A stretch of DNA of 64,000 nucleotides, taken from contig NZ_JAJBMO010000006.1 of assembly GCF_020537505.1 (NCBI RefSeq), positions 1 to 64,000 on the forward strand. The letters run 5' to 3'. The notes below the pieces were generated by a model. The model saw only the letters and a list, made by a program, of their open reading frames with translations. It was not told the DNA's origin and searched no databases. The DNA is from Blautia glucerasea. Lineage in GTDB: Bacteria > Bacillota > Clostridia > Lachnospirales > Lachnospiraceae. Shown in pieces: positions 1 to 8,338 of the stretch; position 1 is the stretch's first letter, and every line of letters starts with the position of its first letter. The position numbers and the translations under genes are program-made.

Positions 1-55
1 CCCATTGTCCGAATGCGTCCCTCTTCGACGAACTTTTCAACCCACAAAATAGCAA
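1..55. mobile_element. Right end of a MITE-like inverted-repeat element (partial)
   Basis: These 55 bases are identical to 45663-45717, the right end of the complete element at 45467-45717. They end in the same terminal repeat (CAACCCACAAAATAGCAA). The rest of this copy lies left of the window. The element stops exactly where the stop codon of the next gene begins (56-58), so it sits directly downstream of that gene. Confidence 0.85.
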
Positions 56-1117
56 CTACCGAATATTCAAATAAACATCCTCCCTAGTATGGAACCCTCC
101 ATCAATGATCACCTCATCCATATTCTCTGCTGTCACTGCGATCGGATCGATCTTATAATAAGGAATCTCATAATTCCCGTCATTGAAGGTCTCTACCGCC
201 TTGTATTCCCCTCCTCCGGAAGTAATATCCTCCCCTTTTCCAAGCGCCACCGCGAACTCCGCCGCCGTATTCGCCTCCTGCTCAATAGGCTTATAAACCG
301 TCATCTCCTGTGTACCCTCCACAATCCTCTGGCAAGCTGACAGATCCGCATCCTGGGCCACCACAGCCACTTTTCCAGCAAGCCGGTTCTCAGACAATAC
401 CTTCACCGCCTGACTTGCCAGATCATCATTTCCACACATCACCCCTACAATATCTTTGGTAACTTCCAGCCCCTCAGTCACATGATTGCCCGCCAGCTCC
501 GCCAGCCAGTTATCACAATATCCTGTATAAACCACATTCAGATTACTATTCGCAATGGCATTAGTGAACCCTCTCACAACCTCATCCACATTTCTGTCTG
601 TAGGGGATCCGTTAATGGCAAAAATATTCCCTCCCTCCGGGCAGGCCTTGATAAGCGCCTCCCCCATAAGGGTTCCAACCTTCTCATTATCAATAGTAAT
701 ATACAGATCCGCATTAATATTCTCCACAATACGGTCATAACAAATCACATAAATCCCCTCGTCCTTAGCCTCCTTCAGCACATCATACAAAGCATTGCCA
801 TCAATGGGAATGACTACGATCACATCCATTTTTTTCTTAATGAAATACTCAATCTGGGAAATCTGCTCCTCCACAACGCCACCTGCCACCTGTACATTCA
901 CCTCAGCCCCAAGGCTCTGGGCAGTAGAAACAAACATATCCCGGTCCCGCAGCCATCTTTCGATTACGAAGGAGTCAAAGCTAAGTCCGATCTGCAGCTT
1001 GTCCTCTTCCTTCGCGTTCTCCTTCTGGGGTTCCTGAGGCTTACTTCCGCAGCCTGCTGCCAACGCCCCTGCCAGAATCAGAATCATGGGTAAAATCAGC
1101 CAACATTTCTTTCTCAT
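56..1117 (-). CDS. XylF-like sugar-binding lipoprotein
   Basis: A 353-residue periplasmic-binding-protein-like lipoprotein of the xylose/ribose-binding (Peripla_BP_4) family. The N-terminus is a lipoprotein signal with lipobox LAAGC (Cys23), so the mature protein should be tethered to the outer face of the membrane. It is a clear paralogue of ChvE at 8339-9466: both have ERW-RD near the start of the mature protein, an ID-G-AL segment and a YDR motif in the sugar-binding half. The ATG overlaps the stop of the response regulator gene by four bases (ATGA at 1114-1117), which points to translational coupling. It is the last gene of a four-gene sensing operon and is separate from the transporter operon. 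It could feed sugar to the ChvE-type permease or act as an accessory sensor; the sequence does not decide between these. Confidence 0.88.
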   Translation of the reverse strand: MRKKCWLILPMILILAGALAAGCGSKPQEPQKENAKEEDKLQIGLSFDSFVIERWLRDRDMFVSTAQSLGAEVNVQVAGGVVEEQISQIEYFIKKKMDVIVVIPIDGNALYDVLKEAKDEGIYVICYDRIVENINADLYITIDNEKVGTLMGEALIKACPEGGNIFAINGSPTDRNVDEVVRGFTNAIANSNLNVVYTGYCDNWLAELAGNHVTEGLEVTKDIVGVMCGNDDLASQAVKVLSENRLAGKVAVVAQDADLSACQRIVEGTQEMTVYKPIEQEANTAAEFAVALGKGEDITSGGGEYKAVETFNDGNYEIPYYKIDPIAVTAENMDEVIIDGGFHTREDVYLNIR

Positions 1118-2709
1118 TTTCCATACCTCGCCTTATACTCACTTGGAGTCATATCCATCTGCTTCTTAAAGATCCTGCTGAAATAATTGGGATCCGAATA
1201 GCCACTCTGGATTCCCGCTTCCTTTACGCTCACATTTGCATCCACCAGAAGCTCCTTCGCTTTATCAATCCGGACTCTGGTCAGATACTCGATAAAATTC
1301 TCCCCAGTCTCATCCTTGAAAATCTTGCTGAAATAATAGGGACTAATATTGACCTGGCTGGACACATCATCCAGGGAAATATCTTTGCTATAATTTTCCT
1401 GAATATAAAGCATGGCCTTCTTCACCGCAGAATTGGACTGATCCTCCTTCTGATCACGGATCGCCCTGCACACATTTACCATTTTTTCCTGGAACCACTT
1501 GCGAAGCTCTTCATAAGTGGAAAGGGACATTGCCGTATCCAGGTAATCCCGGCGATAGCTGAAACCATAATTGATCGCCCCGCTCTCAAAAGCAATCTTC
1601 TCTCCCCAGATAATAAACTCCAGGATCTTCAGGCGAATATTATTCATATCCTGTGAATAATGCTCCACCATCCAGTCGCAGAAGAAATTCACCTCCTGGA
1701 GCATGCCATCCTCATTTCCCTCTGCCAGAAAACGGAACATACGCTTCTCGTTATTGCCCGGAAAAGCCTCGTCATAAACGCCATTCTGGGAAAGATCCTC
1801 AATATGTATTACCCGGCTAAGACTTCCATTTAGCGCCCGGAGTGCCTCACGGTAAGACCGCTCCAGTTCTTCCATTTCCCACACTCTTCCAATACCTACA
1901 CGGAATTTGGCATCCAGCCTGCTTTCCAGCCTTGCCACCAGCTCTCTGGCCTTTTCCACCAGATCAATACGATCTTCATAAGGATTCTGGAAAATTTCGC
2001 AGGGCACTACCACCGGAATACGGTTGGACATAATGTTTCCAACCACACAGGGAAAAGCAGATTTCACTACATCCCGAAATTCCGGGTAAAAGCTCTGGGC
2101 CTTCACATTCATTCCAACCGGACTGATCAGTCTGCCATTTTCATAGCTCTGGCCAAACTGTACCACTATAACATAGCCCTGACCATATTCAATATCCAGA
2201 AGCTTCTGGTAATAATCCGCTGCAGTCATTTCCCTCTGGAAAAGCAGGGAGTTTACATAACTGGACTCCACAACCGGAATCACCGTCTCCAGTTTTTCCT
2301 GGATTTTCAACAGATTGCTTCTCTGGTCACGGACTTTATCCACCTTAGCTATCGCTTCTTTCACTACAGAAATGATCTTACTTTTCGAAATCGGTTTCGT
2401 TAAGTATTTTTCCACACCAAGATCAATGGCCTCTTTTGCATAATCAAACTTATCGTATGCAGAAACCACATAAAACAATACAGAATTGTTAAACTTACGG
2501 ATCTCGCGCATAGCCTGGATTCCATTGATTCCAGGCATATGGATATCCATAAACACAATGTCCGGGTGAAAAGTCTCAGCCTTCTCGATTACGGCTCTTC
2601 CAGTCTTCGCAGTCTCCACGCTACATATATCTCCAAATTCGGCAAGGATTACTCCTTTAAAAGCCTCTAGCATAAGTCCTTCGTCATCTGCTATCAGAAT
2701 ACGGTACAT
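1114..2709 (-). CDS. YesN-like response regulator, receiver plus AraC-type HTH
   Basis: A 531-residue transcriptional regulator. The N-terminal receiver domain (about 1-120) has the acidic pair D8-D9, phosphoacceptor D55 in the context FMDIHMPG, and the conserved Lys in YLTKPIS. A long middle region of about 300 residues follows, then two AraC-type helix-turn-helix units in the last 100 residues, ending in the typical SGYSDPNYFSRIFKK signature. The frame is open upstream to 2751, but the start at 2709 is chosen because MYRILIADDEG is a normal receiver start and AGGAG lies about ten bases before it. It follows the histidine kinase gene by 86 bases and overlaps the next lipoprotein gene by four. 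Its likely targets are the chvE-mmsA-mmsB promoter and its own operon (inferred from position). Confidence 0.9.
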   Translation of the reverse strand: MYRILIADDEGLMLEAFKGVILAEFGDICSVETAKTGRAVIEKAETFHPDIVFMDIHMPGINGIQAMREIRKFNNSVLFYVVSAYDKFDYAKEAIDLGVEKYLTKPISKSKIISVVKEAIAKVDKVRDQRSNLLKIQEKLETVIPVVESSYVNSLLFQREMTAADYYQKLLDIEYGQGYVIVVQFGQSYENGRLISPVGMNVKAQSFYPEFRDVVKSAFPCVVGNIMSNRIPVVVPCEIFQNPYEDRIDLVEKARELVARLESRLDAKFRVGIGRVWEMEELERSYREALRALNGSLSRVIHIEDLSQNGVYDEAFPGNNEKRMFRFLAEGNEDGMLQEVNFFCDWMVEHYSQDMNNIRLKILEFIIWGEKIAFESGAINYGFSYRRDYLDTAMSLSTYEELRKWFQEKMVNVCRAIRDQKEDQSNSAVKKAMLYIQENYSKDISLDDVSSQVNISPYYFSKIFKDETGENFIEYLTRVRIDKAKELLVDANVSVKEAGIQSGYSDPNYFSRIFKKQMDMTPSEYKARYGK

Positions 2710-2795
2710 TCTTTTTTCGCTCCTCTTTCTATATGTTGCATTTTCTATCATTCAGCAGTCCCGGTCCGCTGCCAGCCAGCGGATTCTGGTACAAT

Positions 2796-4298
2796 TCACA
2801 CTCCGTTCTCCCCGGACTCCACCTGCAAAGTGATATGCACACTGGTTCCTTTTCCCAGTCCATCACTTTCAATGGTAAGAAGCCCTTTCTGCTTATAATA
2901 TAGCTCCAGTCTGTCAATTACATTTCCAACTGCAATTCCTGTGGAATACCGGTCCTCCCCGTTATTTCTGGCTTTTCCAGCCATAACTGCGTCTATCATC
3001 TGGGCAGTCATTCCTGCGCCGTTGTCACTGACTGTAATCTCCAGATTCCCCCCATCCTTGTGAATGGACATTCGGATCTTTCCAGTCTCCATACAGTCGT
3101 GGATCCCATGCTGTACTGCGTTTTCCACCAGAGGCTGCAGGATCATACTTGGAATACGGAAATCCCCGATTCCCTCATCCACATCCTTTTCGTAATGGAT
3201 ATCTCCGGCAAACCGCACATTTAAAATATAAATATAGTTGTCAACTGCATCTACCTCTTCCCAGAGAAGAGCATCATCCTCCATTTTCCGCACATTATAC
3301 CGGAAAAAGTCCGCCATTTTTTCCAGGAAAACGCCAGTGCGCTCTGCATCCTCCAGCATGGCAAGCTGAGCCCCTGCATTCAGACAGTTAAAAAGGAAAT
3401 GGGGGTTGATCTGTGCCTGAAGATACTTCAGCTGAGCCTCCTTCAGATGTGTCTCCATCAGAAGCTCCCGTTCCTTCATCTGCGCCTGTTTCTCCATGCT
3501 TTCCCTCTGCTGCTTAATATGAAGGCGAATACTGTCCAGCATCTGATTAAAGCCTCGTGTTACCACGCCTACCTCATCCTCGCGGACAACCGGCAGAATG
3601 GGCACATTTAAGTTTCCCATTGCAACCTCATGAGCGGTGTTGGAAAGCTGGGTCAACGGCCAGATCATAGAGCGCACAACCAGAATAATAATCGCCACGC
3701 CTACTGCTGCCACAATAAAAATAACCACCAACGCCAACCGATACAATACATCCATAGAGGAAAGCAGGATCTGGTAATTGGAGGAGTTCATCCGGAAACG
3801 CAGGTTATTCAGCTTATAAATATAAGAATTGATGTATTCATAAAGCTGCAGCTCTTTTTCATAAGAAGCTTTGTATTTCTCAATATTTCTGCCCCGCTTA
3901 GCCTGAACAGTCTCGTTGGTCTGCTCCAGATAGCTTTCTGACATTCTGCGGATATTTTTTTCCAGCATTTTTACTTCACTATCCACGTTCCGGTCGTTCA
4001 GCCCATCCAGAAGCTCCCGGTAATCCTGCTCATAGCGGTAGTAATTTTCCAGAGCCTTAGTTCCCTTTGTATTCAGATATTCGTAAACGGTTCCCTCCAG
4101 CTTATTTAAGGTGTCCGACAGGTCGTTGATTGCTGCATTACTGGAAAAAACAGCATCGATCCGGTCCACACCCGTGTGGATCTGTTCAAAGATAAAAAAG
4201 TTGATACATACCACGAACACCATAACCAGTACCATGGCAGAGCTCAGTCTGGTCTGTATGGAATTCTGAACGGAAAGGCTTTCTTTTTTCTCTCTCAT
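2796..4298 (-). CDS. YesM/LytS-type sensor histidine kinase
   Basis: A 500-residue membrane sensor kinase. Membrane segments lie at about 19-37 and 186-208 and enclose a mostly helical extracytoplasmic domain of about 150 residues. A HAMP region follows (about 209-262), then the His_kinase family phosphorylation site INPHFLFNCLN (His300), and a C-terminal HATPase domain with LVENAVQHGI (N box) and DNGAGM (G1 box). It overlaps the gene before it by four bases (4295-4298) and is followed by the cognate YesN-type regulator. In the clostridial XylFII-LytS system a kinase of this type receives the sugar signal from a membrane-anchored binding protein. The same arrangement is seen here, so that role is likely but inferred. 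Confidence 0.92.
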   Translation of the reverse strand: MREKKESLSVQNSIQTRLSSAMVLVMVFVVCINFFIFEQIHTGVDRIDAVFSSNAAINDLSDTLNKLEGTVYEYLNTKGTKALENYYRYEQDYRELLDGLNDRNVDSEVKMLEKNIRRMSESYLEQTNETVQAKRGRNIEKYKASYEKELQLYEYINSYIYKLNNLRFRMNSSNYQILLSSMDVLYRLALVVIFIVAAVGVAIIILVVRSMIWPLTQLSNTAHEVAMGNLNVPILPVVREDEVGVVTRGFNQMLDSIRLHIKQQRESMEKQAQMKERELLMETHLKEAQLKYLQAQINPHFLFNCLNAGAQLAMLEDAERTGVFLEKMADFFRYNVRKMEDDALLWEEVDAVDNYIYILNVRFAGDIHYEKDVDEGIGDFRIPSMILQPLVENAVQHGIHDCMETGKIRMSIHKDGGNLEITVSDNGAGMTAQMIDAVMAGKARNNGEDRYSTGIAVGNVIDRLELYYKQKGLLTIESDGLGKGTSVHITLQVESGENGV

Positions 4299-5308
4299 TT
4301 ATCCCCCTCCGTTCTGTAAATCCCAACATTGCTTCTGGTGATCACATGCTGTCCCACACTGTAGTAGTTGCTGGTATGTCCCAGAGAAGAAAACTCTTCC
4401 AGGGCATTGATGCTATAGCGCCCTGTTTCATCCATATCAAGAGCAATGGCTGAAGAAATGATTCCTTTACTGATGGCATCCAGGATCACATCGGAATAAT
4501 AAAATCCTACAATGTCTACGTTTCCAACCTGATTGTAGTCAATCAAGGCCTGGTAAACACATTCTGTTACCACTTCGTCCATGCAGACCAGTACATCCGG
4601 AATATCCTCCCCACTTACAAAAATATCCCGGACAAACTCTTCTGTATCAAAGTCAGAGCTGCTGTCAATGCTGTACTCGGAAATGTTTACCGTCTGATCT
4701 TCTTTTTTCTTCTCTTCCAGCTCTTTCTTGATCTGGTAATAGATCAGATTCGTTTCCTGGGTTTTGGACTGGGAATTTGACAACAAAAGCACCCGGGTAG
4801 TTTCATGTTCCTTCAAAAGCCCTAAGATCTGCTCTGTGTAGGCATTTCCCAGCTGATAGCTGTTCAGCCCTACAAAGCTGATCCTGGCGCTGGAAGAATC
4901 ATCTGTCATTACGGTAACCACCGGAATCTCTGCATCTGCGGCTTCCTGGATCAGTTCCTGTTCTTCACTGCTGCCGTCCGCTTCCAGAATGATTCCGTCC
5001 ACCTGGGAAGCAATCCCAATGCGCAGATAGTCTGCCTTAGTATAATTGAAATCGTGCCCTGGCTCAATCAGCTCCAGATAAGCGTCTGCATCCTTCGCCG
5101 CCTGACTGGCACTTTCATAGATAGAATCCCACATCAGGGTATTTTTCTCTCCAGAGATCATCAGATAATGTTTTGTGTAACTGGATGCCCCTTCTCCTTC
5201 TCCCAGATCTACCTGATCCAGATTTTTCTGGAAATAGATCCAGATTCCGGAGAGAAACAGCATACAGCCTGCCAAAATAAAAAAGACAGTCAGTGTAGAT
5301 TTTTTCAT
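4295..5308 (-). CDS. Membrane-anchored sugar-binding sensor protein, XylFII-like
   Basis: A 337-residue periplasmic-binding-protein fold of the LacI/ribose-binding type (Peripla_BP_4). A single hydrophobic segment at about residues 7-26 should leave it anchored outside the cell. The segment contains LAGC, which resembles a lipobox, but the residues after the Cys stay hydrophobic, so a transmembrane anchor is more likely than lipidation. The gene is first in an operon with a histidine kinase (four-base overlap), a response regulator and a lipoprotein. In Clostridium beijerinckii a protein of this design, XylFII, binds D-xylose and activates the LytS kinase. The ligand here cannot be read from the sequence. 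AAGGAAG lies about eleven bases before the ATG. Confidence 0.85.
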   Translation of the reverse strand: MKKSTLTVFFILAGCMLFLSGIWIYFQKNLDQVDLGEGEGASSYTKHYLMISGEKNTLMWDSIYESASQAAKDADAYLELIEPGHDFNYTKADYLRIGIASQVDGIILEADGSSEEQELIQEAADAEIPVVTVMTDDSSSARISFVGLNSYQLGNAYTEQILGLLKEHETTRVLLLSNSQSKTQETNLIYYQIKKELEEKKKEDQTVNISEYSIDSSSDFDTEEFVRDIFVSGEDIPDVLVCMDEVVTECVYQALIDYNQVGNVDIVGFYYSDVILDAISKGIISSAIALDMDETGRYSINALEEFSSLGHTSNYYSVGQHVITRSNVGIYRTEGDK

Positions 5309-5378
5309 AATTTAAAAAGCTTCCTTTAATGTCCGCAAATTTACCAGTGAGTAAATCGCCATTTTATTATTTTCTCCA

Positions 5379-5401
5379 CATGTTTTGAGATATCAAACAT
5401 G
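5379..5401. promoter_or_regulatory. 23-bp imperfect palindrome, possible operator
   Basis: CATGTTT at 5379-5385 is the reverse complement of AAACATG at 5395-5401, and the inner part (TTTGA/TCAAA) pairs as well. It lies 70-90 bases upstream of the sensing operon start and lacks a T-run, so an operator is more likely than a terminator. No regulator can be assigned. Confidence 0.35.
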
Positions 5402-5444
5402 CTTTTAAATATTTAACAGTTTACCATATTTGCCTGATATATGC

Positions 5445-5480
5445 AAAAAGAGCCATTGCATTTTCTGCAACAGCCCTTTT
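5445..5480 (-). terminator. Intrinsic terminator of the chvE-mmsA-mmsB operon
   Basis: On the minus strand GGGCTGTTGCA pairs with TGCAATGGCTC around a short loop and is followed by TTTTT. It lies about 45 bases past the mmsB stop and separates the transport operon from the sensing operon. Confidence 0.75.
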
Positions 5481-5526
5481 GTCATTACTGCGATTTGCTC
5501 TCACAGCATTTTTTCTTATTATTGAA

Positions 5527-6684
5527 TTAGTTTGATTTTCTGTTAGAGATAACATCAAATACAACTGCAACCAGAAGTACGGCACCTTTTACAACGTACT
5601 GCCAGGAATCACCGATACCCATGATTGACATACCCATGTTAATAACACCAAGAAGAAGAGCACCGATTACAACACCGCCTACAGTACCGCTTCCACCGTA
5701 TGCAGAAGCACCACCGATGAAGCAGGAACCGATTGCATCCATCTCAAAGGATGTACCTGTACTACCATTTACAGAACCTACACGTGCTGCACAGAGAAGA
5801 CCAGCAAGACCAGCAAGTAAGCCCATGTTTGCATATGCAATGAAATAAACCTTATTGGTATCGATACCGGAAAGCTGCGTTGCTTTCTCGTTACCGCCGA
5901 TTGCGTAGAAGTAACGTCCAAACGCTGTCTTGGATGTGATAAAGTTGTAGATCATGCAGATTGCAACTACCCATACAAGCATTACGGAGATACCTTTGTA
6001 CTCATACAGTTTGTAGCAATACCACAGAATAACAACTGCGATCACGGCTGCTCTGCTGTAATCAGAAGCTGCTGTATTCTGACGATAACCTTTTTTCGCT
6101 TTGTTTGCTCTGGAACGCATGGTTGAGAAAATAATGTAGCATGCAATCAGAACACCAACGATCAGTGCAGAATATTTCTTTCCATCATCAAGTCCTGGGA
6201 TGTTGATGTAGGATGTAAATACATTCAGGAAAGATTTGTTCTGGATGGAAACCGTTTTGTTGTCCAGTACCAGACGTCCAAATCCACGGAAAATGAACAT
6301 ACCAGCAAGTGTTGTGATGAAAGGAGGAATTCTCTTATAACCAATCCAGTAGCCCTGCCATACACCAACCAGAAGGCCGATTACCAGGCAAAGGAGAATG
6401 GTGATAAATGGATTGAAGCCCTTGCTGCCGATCAGGACAGCTGCAACACCACCAACGAAGCAGATAACAGATCCAACAGAAAGATCGATGTTACCACCAG
6501 TTAAGATACAGAGTAACATACCACATGCAAGAACCAGTACGTATCCGTTCTGGAGCATAAGGTTTGACATGTTCTGTGCGAAAAGAAGTCGTCCATCAGT
6601 CAGAGCACAGAACAGGATAAATACGATTACAAGTGCAATAACCATCGTATATTTTCTTAAAAAGTCTTTTATTTTTGCATTCAT
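5527..6684 (-). CDS. mmsB: Multiple-monosaccharide ABC transporter permease
   Basis: A 385-residue inner-membrane permease of the BPD_transp_2 family (MglC/XylH/GguB). It has about ten hydrophobic segments, the N-terminal half ending in GNIDLSVG, and the late loop GAMAYGGSGTVGG-like sequence (here GASAYGGSGTVGG) that docks the ATPase. A charged insert (SRANKAKKGYRQN) followed by an extra membrane pair is typical of the long GguB/MmsB subgroup. The start at 6684 is preferred over the in-frame ATG at 6702 because AAGGGGG lies eight bases before it; the upstream ATG has no good site. It is the third gene after chvE and mmsA. Its partners are the ATPase at 6702-8240 and the binding protein at 8339-9466. 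Confidence 0.92.
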   Translation of the reverse strand: MNAKIKDFLRKYTMVIALVIVFILFCALTDGRLLFAQNMSNLMLQNGYVLVLACGMLLCILTGGNIDLSVGSVICFVGGVAAVLIGSKGFNPFITILLCLVIGLLVGVWQGYWIGYKRIPPFITTLAGMFIFRGFGRLVLDNKTVSIQNKSFLNVFTSYINIPGLDDGKKYSALIVGVLIACYIIFSTMRSRANKAKKGYRQNTAASDYSRAAVIAVVILWYCYKLYEYKGISVMLVWVVAICMIYNFITSKTAFGRYFYAIGGNEKATQLSGIDTNKVYFIAYANMGLLAGLAGLLCAARVGSVNGSTGTSFEMDAIGSCFIGGASAYGGSGTVGGVVIGALLLGVINMGMSIMGIGDSWQYVVKGAVLLVAVVFDVISNRKSN

Positions 6685-6701
6685 TTTGTTTTCCCCCTTC
6701 A

Positions 6702-8240
6702 TTATTTCTTCTGATTCTGCATGATATGTGCCATGATGCCTTCCTGGGTAGCTTCTTTCGCATCCAGTTCTCCGGCCATTTTACCTTCATTCATGATATA
6801 AATCCGGTCGCACATACCAAGGATTTCAGGCATTTCTGAGGAAATCATGATTACAGATTTTCCCTGTTCCACCATCTGATTGATCAGACAGTAAATATCA
6901 TATTTTGCACCTACGTCGATACCACGGGTAGGCTCATCCAGAATCAAAATATCTGGTTCTGTGAACATCCACTTTCCAAGAAGGGCTTTCTGCTGGTTAC
7001 CACCAGACAGGTTACCAATACGCTGCTCATTGGAAGGTGTCTTGGTTCCCATTTCTTTTGTCATCTGCTCTGCCAGCTGTACTTCAAGGTCTGTATTGAT
7101 AATTCCTTTATCACAGACTTTTGCAAGACGGGCAAGAGTTGTGTTGAAACGGATGGATTCATCCAGAATCAGTCCGTTTGTCTTACGGTCCTCAGTTACA
7201 TATGCAAGACCATGCTGGATGGCTGCACGAGGATCCTTCAAATCTACTTTTTCACCCTTTATGTACAGTTCTCCGGAGATTGCGCTTCCATAGCTCTTAC
7301 CGAAGATAGACATTGCCAGCTCTGTACGGCCTGCACCCTGCAGTCCTGAGAAACCAACAACCTCACCTTTATGTACTTTAAAGGAAATATTGTCGTCTAC
7401 AATTTTTTCCGGATACAGAGGATGATGAACAGTCCAGTTCTTTACCTCCAGCATCACATCTTTACTTACATTGTGCTCACGTTTCGGATAACGGTCTTCC
7501 ATAGGACGTCCAACCATTCCTTTGATGATCCTGTCCTCACTTAAGTCATCCACGCCTTTTGTAAGTGTCTCGATTGTGCTTCCGTCTCGAAGAATGGTAC
7601 AACGGTCTGCACAGTAAATGATCTCATTCAGTTTGTGTGTGATAATAATAGATGTCAGTCCCTGTTTCTTAAATTCCATAAGCAGGTCCAGAAGCATCTT
7701 CGCATCCTCATCATTCAGGGATGAAGTCGGCTCATCCAGGATGAGCAGTTTAACATCTTTTGAAAAAGCTTTCGCAATTTCTACCAGCTGCTGTTTGCCG
7801 GTTCCGATATCTTTGATCAGGGTCTGGGCAGATTCATGAAGACCTACCTGGGCCATATGTTTCTCAGCCTCGCTGTATGTTTTATCCCAGTCGATGGCTC
7901 CTCTTTTATTTTTGATCTCGTTTCCAAGAAACATGTTTTCACCGATGGAAAGCAGTGGGATTAATGCAAGCTCCTGGTGAATAATAACGATACCTTTTGC
8001 CTCGCTGTCATTAAGCTTTTTAAACTTACACTCTTCACCCTCGTAGGTAACCGTTCCAGTATAGCTGCCGTATGGATACTGACCACTTAATACGTTCATC
8101 AATGTGGACTTTCCCGCACCGTTCTCACCGATCAGCGCATGAATCTCGCCACGCTGAACTTCAAGATTAACATTATCCAAAGCTTTGACACCGGGGAATT
8201 CCTTTGTAATGTGTTCCATTACTAAAATATTGTCAGCCAA
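6702..8240 (-). CDS. mmsA: Multiple-monosaccharide ABC transporter ATPase, two ABC domains
   Basis: A 512-residue sugar-import ATPase of the MglA/XylG/GguA family with two fused ABC domains. Domain 1 has Walker A GENGAGKST, a divergent signature and Walker B LLILDEPTSSL. Domain 2 has the degenerate Walker A GLQGAGRTE that is usual for this family, signature LSGGNQQK, and [12 protein letters not shown]. It is translated from TTG at 8238-8240: AGGGGG lies seven bases upstream, and the first ATG in frame is only at codon 8, inside the conserved N-terminus. It energises import of pentoses or hexoses delivered by ChvE. Confidence 0.93.
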   Translation of the reverse strand: MADNILVMEHITKEFPGVKALDNVNLEVQRGEIHALIGENGAGKSTLMNVLSGQYPYGSYTGTVTYEGEECKFKKLNDSEAKGIVIIHQELALIPLLSIGENMFLGNEIKNKRGAIDWDKTYSEAEKHMAQVGLHESAQTLIKDIGTGKQQLVEIAKAFSKDVKLLILDEPTSSLNDEDAKMLLDLLMEFKKQGLTSIIITHKLNEIIYCADRCTILRDGSTIETLTKGVDDLSEDRIIKGMVGRPMEDRYPKREHNVSKDVMLEVKNWTVHHPLYPEKIVDDNISFKVHKGEVVGFSGLQGAGRTELAMSIFGKSYGSAISGELYIKGEKVDLKDPRAAIQHGLAYVTEDRKTNGLILDESIRFNTTLARLAKVCDKGIINTDLEVQLAEQMTKEMGTKTPSNEQRIGNLSGGNQQKALLGKWMFTEPDILILDEPTRGIDVGAKYDIYCLINQMVEQGKSVIMISSEMPEILGMCDRIYIMNEGKMAGELDAKEATQEGIMAHIMQNQKK

Positions 8241-8266
8241 AATGGCGCCCCCTTTCCCATAAAGCA

Positions 8267-8287
8267 GGCGGAGCTTTTCACCCCGCC
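8267..8287 (-). promoter_or_regulatory. Intercistronic stem between chvE and mmsA
   Basis: On the minus strand GGCGGGG and GCTCCGCC can form a GC-rich stem in the 98-base gap after chvE. It has no real T-run. Such stems often protect the abundant upstream binding-protein mRNA or partly terminate transcription. That role here is an inference. Confidence 0.4.
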
Positions 8288-8338
8288 CACATTTAAAACT
8301 TTATTTTTGATTTGTATGACGTTTTAGTTCAGCTTTTA

